A stretch of DNA of 64,000 nt from Cruorifilaria tuberocauda (lineage: Eukaryota; Nematoda; Chromadorea; Rhabditida; Onchocercidae). Positions 24,365 to 37,700 of the stretch are shown in pieces. The notes under the pieces were generated by a model. The model had not been told where the DNA came from and searched no databases. It saw only the letters and a list, made by a program, of their open reading frames with translations. The translations under genes and the position numbers were made by a program. The DNA lies in NCBI GenBank assembly GCA_013365365.1, contig JABVXU010000224.1, forward strand, positions 23,186 through 87,185, read 5' to 3'. How positions within the stretch are numbered: the stretch's first letter is position 1; every line of letters starts with the position of its first letter.

Positions 24365-27113
24365 ATGTTAACACCTGTTGTACTCTTGTTTTTAGCAACA
24401 ATACTCGGTGATGCGGATGAGCCACTAAACTTAGTAACTATTATCCCCCAGAAAGAAAGTAAGCAATGGATTCATTCGAAAAAAGAATCGAATACCGAAA
24501 ATGGTTAATTTTTCTTAACATTTCATTCTCTGTTAAATAAGAAAAAGACTATCCTATAAATTTCTGCTATATAACGAGACTGTTATTGCAAGGATAAACA
24601 AAAATTAAGAAGTATTGAGCCAACAGCCGATCGTAAATGCGAAATTAATTGCCTAGCTTAGTCGTTAACTGAAATCTAGGCGCTTACTGATACTTCCATA
24701 CCATTGCACCAAACAAAGTGATATACTGTACTGAAAATAGTTTTTCAGAATATTTTTCATTAACCTTAATAATACGATAATGATATTTCAGAATGCAGTT
24801 TTGGAAGTTACGGATGTCGAATGGCTTGTGTAAATGGCGGTGTGTGTTATAAAAATAATTTCAACAATCTTCGATTTTTCCTTGTTGGTGACACTGGAGG
24901 TAAGTAATTATTTATATTTATCCTAAATATTTTAACTAAAAACAAATTAAATCTTCTTCTTTTTCAATGTTTCTAGTCATTTTACTTCACCACAAAATCG
25001 AATCGAAAGCGGAGCAGCAGAAATTAGAATAATTGCCCAAGTTACCTTGTAACAATACGTTTTTGATAGGCGTGCAACCTCACTTGCGTCCCAAATATTT
25101 TGCCATTTTCTACTCAATTTAATTCATTAAGTCATATAATATCTTAATATTAATAATTTAGGTTTACCTATTTATCCATATACCACATATGCGCAAAACT
25201 TAGTTGCGAAGACAATGGCAAAAATTGGTGAGGAAGAAGATATCGAATTTACTGTTTCGACTGGTGATAATATTTATTTCACGGGAGTGAAAAATGAATT
25301 CGACCAACGATTCCAGGTAAGTTTGAAATTTTTTATTATATAGTATTACTGTCGAATTCAATTAATATCATTAATAGTATCAGATCATCGATATCAGTAG
25401 AAAGAGGATGAAGAATGAATTATGAAATCTTAAAATTTAGATTCTTTATTTTATTATTTTAATCATAAATTTCACGCTTTTAGAGAACATTCGAAAATGT
25501 CTACAAAGGCGAAGCGTTACAGAAGCCATGGTACTTAGTTGCTGGCAATCATGACCATTTTGGGAATATTTCCGGACAAATTGCTTATACAAATCGAAGT
25601 CAGCGGTGGTACGTTTTTTATCCTAATGAATTAAATATAATAAAAATGTTACGAACTGTGTAATTCTCAAAGAGAATTAGCGATTAATTGGAAAAGACAG
25701 TTTGCTGATAACGATGTCTTTTTAATAAATTACAGTGTGATTGACGAAATATGGTTCGAATTTTCAATCAAAATGATAACAGATTGATATGTGATAATCC
25801 GATTTCCAGGACTTATCCGGCAAGCTATTATAAAGTATCTTATGCATTCGGGAAAAATGCCACACTGGTGGAATTTCTAATGATTGATACCATTTTGCTT
25901 TGTGGTAACACACGAGATATTACGGAAGGTGGTTTTTTTGATATGATTCTTGCAACTGTTGACAAAAATCCAGATGCGCCAAAAGATCCAACAGCAACAC
26001 AAGCACAGCTAGATTGGATCAAAGAACAATTGAGTAGTTCGAGGTTCTATTTAAAGTTTTTTTTTAATCCTTTAAATCATATCAAAATTTGTTCTAAACA
26101 TCTCATCAAAGCTTTAATGAGATTCCAATGAAAAATTAAAGACTTTCTTGAGCTCTGCAATCTTCTAGTTTATTTCACAAAGTCTTTCTAACTGAAAAAA
26201 TTTTAAAAGCAGAGCTGATTACTTGTTTGTTGTTGGTCACTATCCGGTCTATTCCATATCTGAGCATGGCTCAATGAATTGTTTGATTAAAAAACTTAAG
26301 CCACTTTTGGAAAAGTATCATGTTACAGCTTACGTTGCTGGGCACGATCATACGCTCCAAGTAAGATTTTTAGATACTTTTTATGCTTCTGATTCAAGTA
26401 AAACAATGATGCAAAGACTTGGAAACCAATCAATTAATGCATCCTCATTTCAAAACAAATTTTGCAGTAGCCAGAGTGAAATTCTGTTATTTTAAAGACA
26501 CCACCCATTTAGTCGTTATTTTTAATAGGAAGAAAGTTCAAATGGAGAAAAAATTTGAAAAGCTTTGAAAAAAATTAATATATCCATTTTGAAATACTTA
26601 TGCGAAGCCGAAATGTAAAATGGTAAATTTACAGCATATTATTACGGAACACTCATTATCCTCAGATAACGTAGAAAAAATTCCACTTCACTATATCGTT
26701 AGTGGTGCTGCGTCCCGATCAGATCGCTCAGTTAAACACATCAATACAATACCGGAAGGATCATTACGTTTCAAGTAATCAATTAACTCGTCATTTCATT
26801 AGCTATCTTAATCGATAAAGGCTTAGCATTTGTTAATTTAAAGCTGATGATAAGGTAAAAAAAAAAATTTTCTGCGTAATTTTCATGTTAAATTATTTGG
26901 AAAATTCTTGCACGAATAAGTTAGTAGTATTGCAGCTATCCAACAGGATTCAATCCATTCTCACAACTTGGTTTATCGAAAGGTGGCTTTATTTATGTGA
27001 ACATAGACGGAGAGAAAGCTACTCTTGCATTTTACAGTGGTAAAGGTGATCAAAAATATTCTTACAACATGTTACCTCGGAGCAAGTTCACGATGAGCGA
27101 ATCGAAGAAATGA
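24365..27113 (+). CDS. secreted purple (tartrate-resistant) acid phosphatase
   Basis: ACP5-family metallophosphoesterase, 393 aa. Exons: 24365-24458, 24792-24899, 25162-25316, 25484-25608, 25810-26043, 26213-26360, 26635-26774, 26936-27113. The N-terminus ([14 protein letters not shown]) is a signal peptide. All seven ligands of the di-metal centre are present: D65 in GDTGG, D103 and Y106 in GDNIYF, N141 in GNHDH, H248 in GHYPV, and H283 and H285 in GHDHTLQ. Family proteins usually read GDWGG; here W is T. Between signal peptide and catalytic domain, exon 2 carries a small module with cysteines at about 33, 40, 44 and 50 and an EGF-like C-V-N-G-G-V-C pattern, which vertebrate ACP5 lacks. The product probably hydrolyses phosphate monoesters in the secretory route or outside the cell. 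AATAAA at 27141-27146, 28 nt past the stop, is a likely poly(A) signal. Confidence 0.94.
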
Positions 27114-27921
27114 TTTTCTTGTTTCAGTGAAAAAATCCTAAATAAATTCTCAAACTCTCATACAACTTGCTGATTGGTATTTTTATCTTCAGGCATGTTC
27201 CATTTCATCTCAATTCATACCAACATATTCCTCTTCTCTCCACTCCCGAAATATAATGTGCCTTATATCAATAATACGTTTGGAAAGCTCAAATATATGA
27301 CTGATTTTTCTGAATTCATTTTTTTGCCATACTTCGTCAAAAGTGTTGTAATGCTTAATGATAATGCGAACGTTTTCACTATCATTGGAAACGTCTAACA
27401 TTCCAGGCAACTTCTTCACTGATTGCTACTTTCCTAATGTTTTCTACTTCTTTGTACCTTACAAACTTATCAGCGAATGTTTTCTATGAAATGTACAGTC
27501 GCATGAAAATTTGTCCAAATTCACATAAAAAGTATGCAGTGCAGCTCTCCCGGCATTTTCAAGTAATAGAAAATCGAATGGAATTATCGAAGTAAAAAGT
27601 TTACAGTTCTTCTGCCATTGTTATTCTTTTGGAACATATGCCAACCCAAATGCCTATATGTCTTCTTAGTTCATATTCTCGGAAGTCTACAAGAGGCTTC
27701 TGGCAAATTAACTTCTTCAACTAATCCTGTTCGGGGAATACCGAAGTAACTGACCTTCTCACAAAAGTAATGAAGGACTGTTGTCTTCCATTCCGCCGTA
27801 ACATGATATTCGTCTCTCGTTGCAGTAGTATTATTTTAACGGGCTGCGAATTTATAAGCATTTAAAGATTGAAAATTGTGTTTGATGGATGTTCTGCGTG
27901 AAGTTACGGGATAGTAGAGGG
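27114..27921. other. intergenic spacer between two plus-strand genes
   Basis: About 0.8 kb between the acid phosphatase stop and the PHAF1 start. The only item recognised is the 27141 poly(A) signal. The spacing is larger than in typical nematode operons, so I do not call an operon. Confidence 0.5.
27141..27146 (+). terminator. AATAAA polyadenylation signal, acid phosphatase gene
   Basis: Canonical hexamer 28 nt after the acid phosphatase stop codon. Confidence 0.55.
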
Positions 27922-30876
27922 ATGTTGCGAGTAGAAGTGATGCCAGGATGCGGGATACGAAATGAATACATCGAGCTGCTACTAGGCATGCCTATAAATC
28001 AGGCGATTGCTGCCATACAGAATGCATCACGTTATATTCAGAATGTTGAATTGACTTACTCTTCCAAGGTATATCTTTATTTACTTAATGATACCAACAG
28101 TATAGATGAGAATCTTAATATTGGCTCACATATCATTGCAAGTTGTGTTCGGCCTAATTAATCGACCATTGTATAATTTTTAAGAACCACTGAGTTGAGT
28201 TAAATATATTTGACACTGTTATTTGAGCATTTGCATTTGCACTGTTTCATTTTTGAGCTTATACGAAGTTAGCAATTCCTTGCAATGTCTTTAATTGAAT
28301 TACCATTACGTGTCAAGTAGTTGTGTGTGCTGTTTAGCGTCAATAGGTGGTATTATAAAGTCTAATAATTGATTTATTATGCATTGTGCATCATATCGAT
28401 CTTAAGATATCCTTCGAGAAAAAAATTATAAGCAAATATCAGCTTTACAATTATATTAAATTCTAGGAACCGTTGTCAAGAGATGTAATGATACGGCTGG
28501 CCAAAGATGGCTTACGACTCTATTTTGAGCCTAACTCGCAGCTTCTTCGGGTAAAGAACATGTTTTCGATCTTTTTAATGCTTCATTTTCAATTTGTGAC
28601 CTACCTTTTACTATTCCTTCATTTTTATACATGTTTTTCAGCTGATTGAAGTGTATGATTTATCAAACATTATTTTGCAATATGGGTATGTTTTATCCTA
28701 ATTGTACTTTCGTGATTTAACTCAGTAACTGTAGTATTTCACTTCCCTTTGAACACGTAATTTTTTTTCGTTTAGAGGTGTGGTATTCTCCAGTCCTAAA
28801 GATGAAGCTGATGTAAATAAAGTGGAAGGTTGTTTTGGCGCTACGCATCCTGGAGGTTTTACACATTTTAATTTTTTTGATGGATGCGGTTATGTCAATT
28901 AAAAAAATTAAACTATTTTCTGTTTGTTTTTATGCAGATTTTAAATAATCCCAGTTTAATACAGAGAGATTTTTGCTTAATAAAGAATTGCTGTTTAGGA
29001 TTGCTTTCACAATTTTTATTTTCAGTCTATGTTGCTGAACAAAGTTTATATGAATTGAGCTGGAAAGGATTATCGTTTAGTTTTCCGACTTTAAATGAAA
29101 CTTCGAAAGTGCAAGTAACCGTAACCTTATAGAAAATAAAAAATTACTCAAGTTCATATTTTTGGAGTATACTACATGAATTCTTATTTTGTAACAGTTT
29201 CATCTTCATTCTTATCTGGGAGGAATCATATGACTCTTCAATAATTTTCCAGACTTCGCCGGTCGACGCTACTGGCTTAGGATCACTGCAGTTTCGGAGT
29301 AATTCACCTCCACTTCTTGCAAAAATGGCTATTTATCCAGATTCATACAACTCACCAAAGTATCGATTTTCGAATATTAGCATCTGTTTTTTTTGTTGCT
29401 GTTTTCTTGGTACTTTGATATTTTTTAGACCGCCAAAGATCTCAGCAGCTTCGCTGTGTGGTGTTATATGCCCAATCGAAGTGAAGTCCATTAGCGATGG
29501 AAGTAGAATTTCAGGCCTGTTCTTCATCTTCGCTGCAGAAAGTAAAGAATTCGCTTTTCTTACTTGTTTCTTCCAATTTCATCAACATTTTAAGGCATTG
29601 TTATGTATCGACATTCCTTTGCAGCTCCAGTGGCCGATAGTTCGAGTCGAAAACAAGCGTTTGGTTTAAGAAAAATCGAACGATCCATTTTCTTTGGTGA
29701 TACATCGGAGGTTAACGCAACATCTTTGCTAAAAATTTCAGTTTTTTATTCAGATGAAATTTTCAGTATTCTGGATAATTAATTCTTCAAGTTACTCAAT
29801 CTTTCAGAGTGTTTTATCATCATTGGGTGCTCCATCTAAAGTATTTTATACGAAAGCAGATAGAATGTTAATTCATCGAGGAGAAGACTCAAAAAAATTG
29901 CGTGGACCGCGTCCTAATTATTTCTTCAATTATTTCTCATTAGGAGTGGTTAGCTATTAGTTATACATCGCTGTTTTATCCATACACTCTGAATTCTAAA
30001 ATAAGCCAATGTTACAGAGTAAAAACGTCAGTTTGTAATTAGCTACGTTTATTTCTTTTTCAGACTTTTATGAGAGACAGAGAGAGGGAGAGGAATTAAT
30101 GCACTTTTTTAGGACATTCTGTTCGATTGTATCACTAATCGTGTTCAGAAATTTGTCTTGCACACAAATTTGCCTGGCCACTTCGACTTTGGAATGTAAT
30201 TCTTTAGTTCTTAATGTCTACTAAGATATAATAAGAATGAATTTATCTCGGACAGAAAAATAAATCAATTGGAAATACTTAGAAACATAATGCTGTTAAA
30301 TGTGTCAAACAGATTACTACATGACAAATTTCAGATATGCACGTTGTAACTTCTGCATTACTATTACTGGTGGTCCGACCATTACTCCTTCATCAAAGGT
30401 TTTAATTTTTATTTTTCAAGTTTGGAAGTTATCTTAGCTTTTTAACAGTGTTACTTTTGAAATTTCAGCGGGAAAACTTTTTCGGTGCCTTCTGTGGTGA
30501 CACAACTGTACAGCCAGTGGTGCTCAGTAGGAGTGGAAAGGAAAATCCTTTTGGATCAACTTTCTGCTATGGCACTAATCAAGTCATTGTCGAGGTCAGC
30601 GAGATTCTTTTAGAAGCTATCTAGTAATAGCTAAAAATTGTTTGGGGCCGACTTTTATTTAGTTTTGTAACTTTCATTGCTTTAATGAAGGTCTAACAAT
30701 TAATTTGTCTTAATTTGGCCTTAATTGTCTAAAATTCGAAATCACCAGTTTTAACAAATACCAAAAATGTGGTATCTTTCTTGATATTTATAAAAAAAAA
30801 ATTATCTTTGTTTCAGAAATTGTAATATTTGCAGGTGATGGACAATGGATTTATCGCATCTGTTACCCTTTTTTAG
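27922..30876 (+). CDS. PHAF1/C16orf70 (UPF0183) phagophore-associated protein
   Basis: 401-aa orthologue of human C16orf70 (PHAF1, 422 aa), described as a phagophore-binding beta-propeller-like protein. Thirteen exons: 27922-28068, 28467-28550, 28642-28685, 28776-28855, 29026-29114, 29253-29359, 29429-29541, 29625-29710, 29808-29948, 30113-30195, 30335-30398, 30469-30594, 30835-30876. Diagnostic stretches in order are the N-terminal MLRVEVMP, LLGMPINQAIAAIQ, CFGATHPGVY, ELSWKGLSFSF, ERSIFFGD, SSLGAPSKVFY, PNYFFNYFSLGVDILFD, KFVLHTNLPGHFDFG, NPFGSTFCYGTNQVIVEVM and a C-terminus IASVTLF. The start at 27922 is chosen because human PHAF1 begins MLDLEVVP at the same place; an in-frame ATG at 27889 would add 11 residues. 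The last exon encodes only 13 residues. Role in autophagosome biology is by homology only. Confidence 0.95.
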
Positions 30877-31219
30877 GGGCTTTTTTAAATCTTGTGTAGA
30901 AATTTTTGGTTTGTCTATATTTAAATATGCCTTTTACAGATTGCATGTTGAGTTTTTCTATCCTTGCTTCCTATCTTTTGTATCTCATTTAGTAACTGTT
31001 TCGTTTCCTTCCCTTCTATAGAGAGACTTAATGGGCTACCAAAAAAAAAGTGGAATTATTCTTGTTTATACATATATGTATATGTCTTCATTCCTTCCTC
31101 TGTAATAACGCGTAGTTTTCGCTTACTTTTTGATGCTTGTAAATATCATTGTAAAATACAGTTAGATTTGTCTAACATCTATTAGATATATCGCAGTTAA
31201 AGCTATAAACCATGCATGA

Positions 31220-31225
31220 AATAAA
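31220..31225 (+). terminator. possible AATAAA polyadenylation signal, PHAF1 gene
   Basis: AATAAA about 345 nt after the PHAF1 stop codon. Nearer non-canonical signals may be used instead. Confidence 0.3.
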
Positions 31226-32251
31226 CATTATCGAAGCATTTTTTAATTGATTTATGGGAGTTAAATGAAGTAAAATAAACGTTAATGGTTTTTTAAAGAG
31301 AAAAATAGATATTTAGTTTCTTTTGAGATGATGAGCTCATTATTTGTATGATACTGTCCTTCCCTTGGTAGATTGAACTAGTAATTCCGTGGAATTTATA
31401 AAAATATTGTTTAGGAAAAGTTCGAGTTCTAAGATTTCAGATTTAGACTAGTAGTTGATTTATATTAACTATTAAAATATTTTCTTGTTTCACTGTTGTG
31501 AAGCACTATGCACGACGAGGATTTGAAGATTTATCCAATCTACTGTAGTTAGATTATTAGAAACCAAGGAATGTTTTAAAATATTTTGTGGAAATGATAT
31601 GATAGAGATATTTCACATTCTTAAATATTGTAAGAAAAGCCAAAAGAAGATAAGAGAAAGAAACCAATCTGTTCAGTTGCAGTTCTGCAAGATATGATTA
31701 AATGGAAATCCTGTTTGTCGCTATGCACCTCACAATCTGCTTCTGAATCTTGAAGAAGTTTTAAAATTAAGAGACATGATGTAGAAGAAAATGTTGAAAT
31801 GAGAAAGAATTTTTACATTTACGAAGAAAAAATTAGATCATTAATTAATGAATCTAATATCTTCTAATAAAATCAATCATTGAGTATTAACTGTTATTTT
31901 AATGAAGAGTTTTATAGATAAAATCATATAATTTCTTTCTCTGAGCAACATTGTTAGTAAATGTAGTTCGATTTGCATAATGATTCTGTTATAACAAACC
32001 CGGGAATTTCGATTTCAATTCTAGAACGATTTTTTCTTTCAAATGCATCAGGTTTGAAGATTTTTAATACTAATTTTTCAACCGATCAAATTGTTGTATG
32101 GTCTCTGTAAAAATTGTATAAATTTAATATTGTAAATAATTTTGATAAGATTAATGTATTGAATACGAAAATAAAATTATAATTACGAAAGAGTTGAAAA
32201 GATTCTCTGTATGAAATACCACCAAAATTAGCACACCATTCGTGATCTTTT

Positions 32252-32342
32252 TCGTGTACGTGTGTATCTATGTCTCAGCGCACGTGCGTGTCTATGCATG
32301 TCTTATGTCCATGTGTATGCGTGTATGCGTACGTGTGTGTGA
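32252..32342 (+). repeat. degenerate TG/CGTG repeat
   Basis: About 90 nt of alternating purine-pyrimidine sequence (TGTG, CGTG, TATG units), much interrupted. Such tracts can be Z-DNA prone, but no function is implied. Confidence 0.7.
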
Positions 32343-34781
32343 TAGATGCAAAAGACCGCTGTTTGTCGTTGTAATCAATGAGCAATCTTAATTTATTGAT
32401 TACCATTAATACGTGTAGTAAAATAAGTGATAACACTGCTTGAAGACATACACATATATGTATAAACAAGTTTTGTTTGATAACGTAGTGCTTAGTACAG
32501 TCAATCGGCACATTTCGCGGTCCCGATCGATACGTTAAGGTAGTGGTCCGCATTGCTGGAAGAGAATACAAATTCATTCTTCTTCATTGTACTACTACTG
32601 CCTCTTTCATGTTTTGAGGGATCTAAAAATATTTAATTTTACTGAAACATGAAATTCGCAGCATATATCGATAATTTCCTGTTTGTTTGTCAGTGATAAA
32701 CAAATTTTGAGATCGGCTTTTCTCACGCATTGTCTTCACTTATACCGTCATATTAAAACTGATTTATTAATCATTGTATTATTAACTTTTTGATTATTCT
32801 TATTTCACTTGTATTTGAATTACATAACATCATTGTTGTGAGCTTACTTTTCGAATACTCTTTGGCCTCTTCTACCATGCAATAATTCAGAGAATGAAAC
32901 AATGCATTGTACATTGAAATTATTGAGAATGCTATGCTATTGTTACTGATAACTGCGAAAATGATTCCTGTAATTTACCTAAGTCTGATAATTTTTTTGA
33001 AGTTTTATTTCACTATTATATTTCATAAGCCTTCAATTAAGTCTTTCATTTAAAAAGAAAACAGCTTGGAATTGAAATGTTTCTCCGAACTTCTTTTCAT
33101 CTGAATGTTACATAGTTGATATGATATGAAGAAAGAAAATTTCTATTATTTATCAAACGTTCCATTTCCATATGCTCTTCCAATATACAATTATTGTTTA
33201 TCCATATGGCACTGATTTTCAGCAAATAATTTGTAAATTTTATGTTTTCGGAGGTTGAAAGCATGAATTAAAGACTGTTCATTTTTTTTTTCATAGATTT
33301 TTCTTTCTCTCAAATATGTTAAAAAAATTCTCACATATATTACTGAGAAGGTCGAAGAAAAGATGCTCTACAGGTGAACAAAAAGGATAGCAATCGATAA
33401 CAGAATTTATCCATTTTCACAACGCTAATTATCACTCAGAATGTTTTTATACAAAACACCATAACAAGGATCATTTTTATGATTTGATACTGATCAAATG
33501 GCTCGTTCATTGCTTGAATATCGTTGATCTTACGACGAATAACCGATTAATGAATGAATACTTAATTCATTGTGTAGGACGTGAACAGTAAAATAAAAAT
33601 GTAACAGATGAAAAAAGTTTTGCTCTAAATTTCGACACTACCGAAATAGCTGATAAGGGGAAAAAGTTATGTTATGAAATTCTTCCGCTTTTCCATAGAA
33701 AGAATTAACTTTAAATTTGCTTTTTCGTTAACTCACTTTTACTAGAAAACTTAATCTCTTTACTGAAAAATAAGTGTAAAATTGTCATTTTTATAAAAAA
33801 ATGATTATTCGAACTTTTGCATTGGTTAATGAAGACGAGTCGTTGCAAATGTGTATATAAAAATTCCTAATATTTTAGGAATATTTCTTTTTCATCGCTT
33901 TCTTGACAACACATTTTATCATTTTTTGTTATTTACTCTCTACTAAAATATTTTATGAAATAGATAAAGCTGATTTCAATAGACAACTTATTCAGAATGA
34001 TGTTATGAATAATTAAGTGTACATATTATGGCGTTGCTTAAAATCTTCTTTTAACTTCTTTAACTTTTCTTTTAACTTTTGGTGAGATTAGATAACTTAC
34101 GTTTTTTAAAAATTTGTTCATCCAGGGAAACGATATTTTGCAGAATTGTATAATGGTCAAGATAAACAAATTTTAAATTACTAGGACTACCGAAATGCAG
34201 TAATTTTTTGTAATCCTGCGTTTGCATTTCAATCGCATAGTCTATTTTAATTGCTCGCCTGCTGATTTATTGCAATTTCGCATATGACAAATTTTAGCAT
34301 TAAACTTTTTGTAATATAGACACATGGAAAAATTTTTCCTTTTTTTAGCCACAACATGATGCAAAAAGGTCAATTATCAACTTTTATTTATACTGAATTG
34401 AAATTTCATTTTAGTTATATTTTCAGAAATTCTCAGTTTTTTTCTTTTAAATTAGCCTATCTAATAGTCACTCCGAAAACTTTTTTGTGGAGTGCTTGAA
34501 AAAAAACTTATATTTATACTAGAAATATAGGAAATATATTTAATATTAAGTATTACATTTATTCAAAAAATAGCTGGGTACGATTAAAATATCAACACTT
34601 GAGCATTATGAATTTGATTTTTCATTATTTAATAGTAATTGATTTTATATCGAATAATTTATGTTTACGAAATATGTTTTCAAATTAATTTCACGTGAAA
34701 AATTTTTAAACCAAAATTTGCAACAAAACTAAATATGAACTGTAAAGAAAGATTACGTTGCATTTATTCATTCTATGAGAT

Positions 34782-37700
34782 ATGAATGCTACAGTATCAT
34801 CAATAATCGTCCTTATCATCGTACTTTTTACTGTCTGTTTATCGCAATTTAATATAAGTGAATGTCTAAAAACCAAGGTAAGTTACTTTTCGGATTTCGT
34901 ATTTTCTATTATTTAAAAACAAATTAGGAAAGAAAATGAACCGGAATTTGGTTGATTAGAAGCCTATTCGGTAGGCCCGGACAAAAAATGAGCAGGATTT
35001 TCACTTTAAAGACCAATTTCAAACATTTCAATATTACTGAATCAATGAAAAAATGATATTTCGCATTTATTGAATATTCAATGATACAATGATACAATGA
35101 ATAAAATACTACTTTTTCAGGCTTGCATATTTATTTCGACAAATTGTGAAGAAAAAGGAGATTGCGAAAAAATTATTAGTTATGTAACACAACCAGATGA
35201 TTGGGTTGTAATAGAATTGTTTTACAATGCAACAAATCCGGACACTAATTATGCAGCTATTGGCTTTTCTGAAGATACTTTAATGGCCAGTTTTAAATTG
35301 ATCAGAAGTGAAAGATTATAATAGATTATAACTCTCTAAAGTAGATTATAATATTATAAAGAAAAGAGTATTTATCTTATCATATTATCATCAAACTTAT
35401 CGAGTTGGAAATTTAAATTTTTTGCAGGGCGATGAAGGTGTAACACATTGTAGCTTTGGTGAAATGAATCAAGCAGGTGTATTTTTGTCTCAAAATGATG
35501 GCAAACATAATATACCTTTGAATTTAACAACAGAAGTAGGTACCATAATACATCCTTCTGTTACCATATGCCTATATGATGCGGAAATCTTCGACATCAT
35601 TTTTTTGTTCTAACATTCTACAATTCATTAGTTACAAGTCAAGGGTTTAATCAATTTCTATTTCATTGTAATCTGCCTCTAATCAACTTGTACTTCACTG
35701 TAATCCATCTATCGTATTTTTAATTCATTCTATTTAAATTTTCATTTGTTGTCAGGGAACATAAATAGATCGAACGAATTATTTTCTAATTCTGATGTCA
35801 CCATTTCTGAGATTATTTTCATCTGAATTCTAGTTTCTAATGAAAATACAGGTTGAGGAGATAGAGAAAGGAACATTCAGAAATTAAAAAGAAATCTATT
35901 TATACTAATAAATTTTACTTGCTGTGTAGAATTTTTGCCTTTCAGAATGTTGCAAAATATGTGGAGTTACTAGAAGCCACTCATACATTAAGTTCAATTT
36001 ACTGCAAATTTCGACAAAAGATTGTACCAGATGAAACGGCACAAAAAGCCCGTGTACCAGATCTGAATCGTACTTATTATTTGCTTTTGGCATATGGAAA
36101 AACTAATAAATACAAAGGTAGAAAATTAGTTTTTTCATAATATTTTTATTTTTTAAAATTTCCTTTTCTTTGGCAGATGAATATTATTATTGTAATTTGA
36201 GAAGCAGAAGTGTTTAGTAGAAGTTTATCTGGAAAATGTTGAAATAATTGGCGTGCATGGATTGGTCGGACAGATAGTTTCATTAAACAATTGATAAAAG
36301 TGAAATATCATACAGTTTTTATGAATTCGTTATCTTTCAAAGATAAGAGTGGGAAATTATTGTTTGATTGCCAATGTTGGATTAATTACAAGTTCTAGTG
36401 ATGGAAATTCATTCGTTGGATGAACATTCTAGAGATTTCCCTGTCTTTATTCCAACACCGGTAAACATTGGTGCTTGGAAAGAAGCACCGCAAGCACAAG
36501 TTAAGTTACCAACGAATCGTAAACTGGTCATTCTACATGGTAAGACTTGCTGAATTTTTTTATTAGTTTAAACAAACCAAAAATATATTTGTGCTTTTCG
36601 ATGATTTATTAACTGATCTTAAATTATATTATTTGGCTTAAGATAATGCAAACATTTTTCCTCTCCATTGTCTTTAGAGAATTGGATTTCAGGAAGAACC
36701 TATTTGAAACTAAAATTTCAGGAATTTTAATGGTTGTAGGATGGGTTTGGTTAATTCCTTCAGCAGTTGCAGCAGCACGATATCTTCGAGAACATTGGCC
36801 TGAAAATAGACCATTTGGTTTAAAAATATGGTTTCATGTAAACTCATTATCATACTGACCATTATTAAACTATAGAGAATTTCTCGTTTCTATTTTATTT
36901 TTAATTTTTTGGAATCAGTAAATTCGGAAAAATTTTATTCACAAAAAACATTTCGAATCGTCGTATTTGCAGTTGTGACAGAAATTTGCATTTATTTCTT
37001 TTTGTTTACAATGAATTATGAATAACGATTGGCTTCAAAATTTGGAAGTTTTAATTTTCCTTCGAATACTACTCAAATATTGAAATTCAATAATAGCAGA
37101 GAAGTTATCATTTCTTGCGAAAACAATAAATGCCAAGATTTCTTTAATTTGAATTTTAGATACATCGCACAACGAATTATCTGGCAATTGTTATAGTTAT
37201 TATTAGTATTTTGTCAATATTTATTGGGAAAGAATGGCGATGGACCGGACCAGCAATCAATGAAACCCTTAAACGAAATCTTTCTCCTGGAGCGATTCAT
37301 TCCATCGTTAGTTTCCTTCGAATGCCAGTCGACCAGTTTTTTTAGTTCCTCTTTGCATCAATCAAATGGGTGCATTGATTTAATCGATCGCTACTTAAGA
37401 ACTCAAGTAGTGAAGGAATTGCAACAAATTTATAAAATATTTTGAGTGTTAGCGTATTATATTTATCATCAAAGTAAACACCTTTCTTTAGTGATATGAA
37501 AATTCTGTAGTGATTTTGAGGGATGTCAAAAGTCGTCCATTTCAATATGCTATAAATGAAGTTTTCATTTATATTGGAAGTATATTTTGATTCATTATCA
37601 AGCTCATGAGTGCAAATATTTCGTCTGAATCAGAATCGAAATCAGTGAGTGAGTTTTATATAGTTGAGTTTTACGTAAAATATGAGAATTTAAATGAGGA

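Larger units (their letters stand above)
30877..34781. other. gene-free interval between PHAF1 and the cytochrome b561 gene
   Basis: 3.9 kb, AT-rich. It holds the PHAF1 3' UTR, a degenerate TG repeat (32252-32342) and presumably the promoter of the next gene. No coding or structural RNA gene recognised. Confidence 0.55.

Noticed and set aside
27114..27921. Operon of acid phosphatase and PHAF1
   Set aside because: The 0.8 kb spacing exceeds the usual 100-400 nt of nematode operons and no SL2-type signal or shared function supports it.
36178..36540. Apparent frameshifts suggesting the cytochrome b561 gene is a pseudogene
   Set aside because: A single intron 36118-36398 restores a continuous frame (phase 1 on both sides) and the exon sum becomes a multiple of three.
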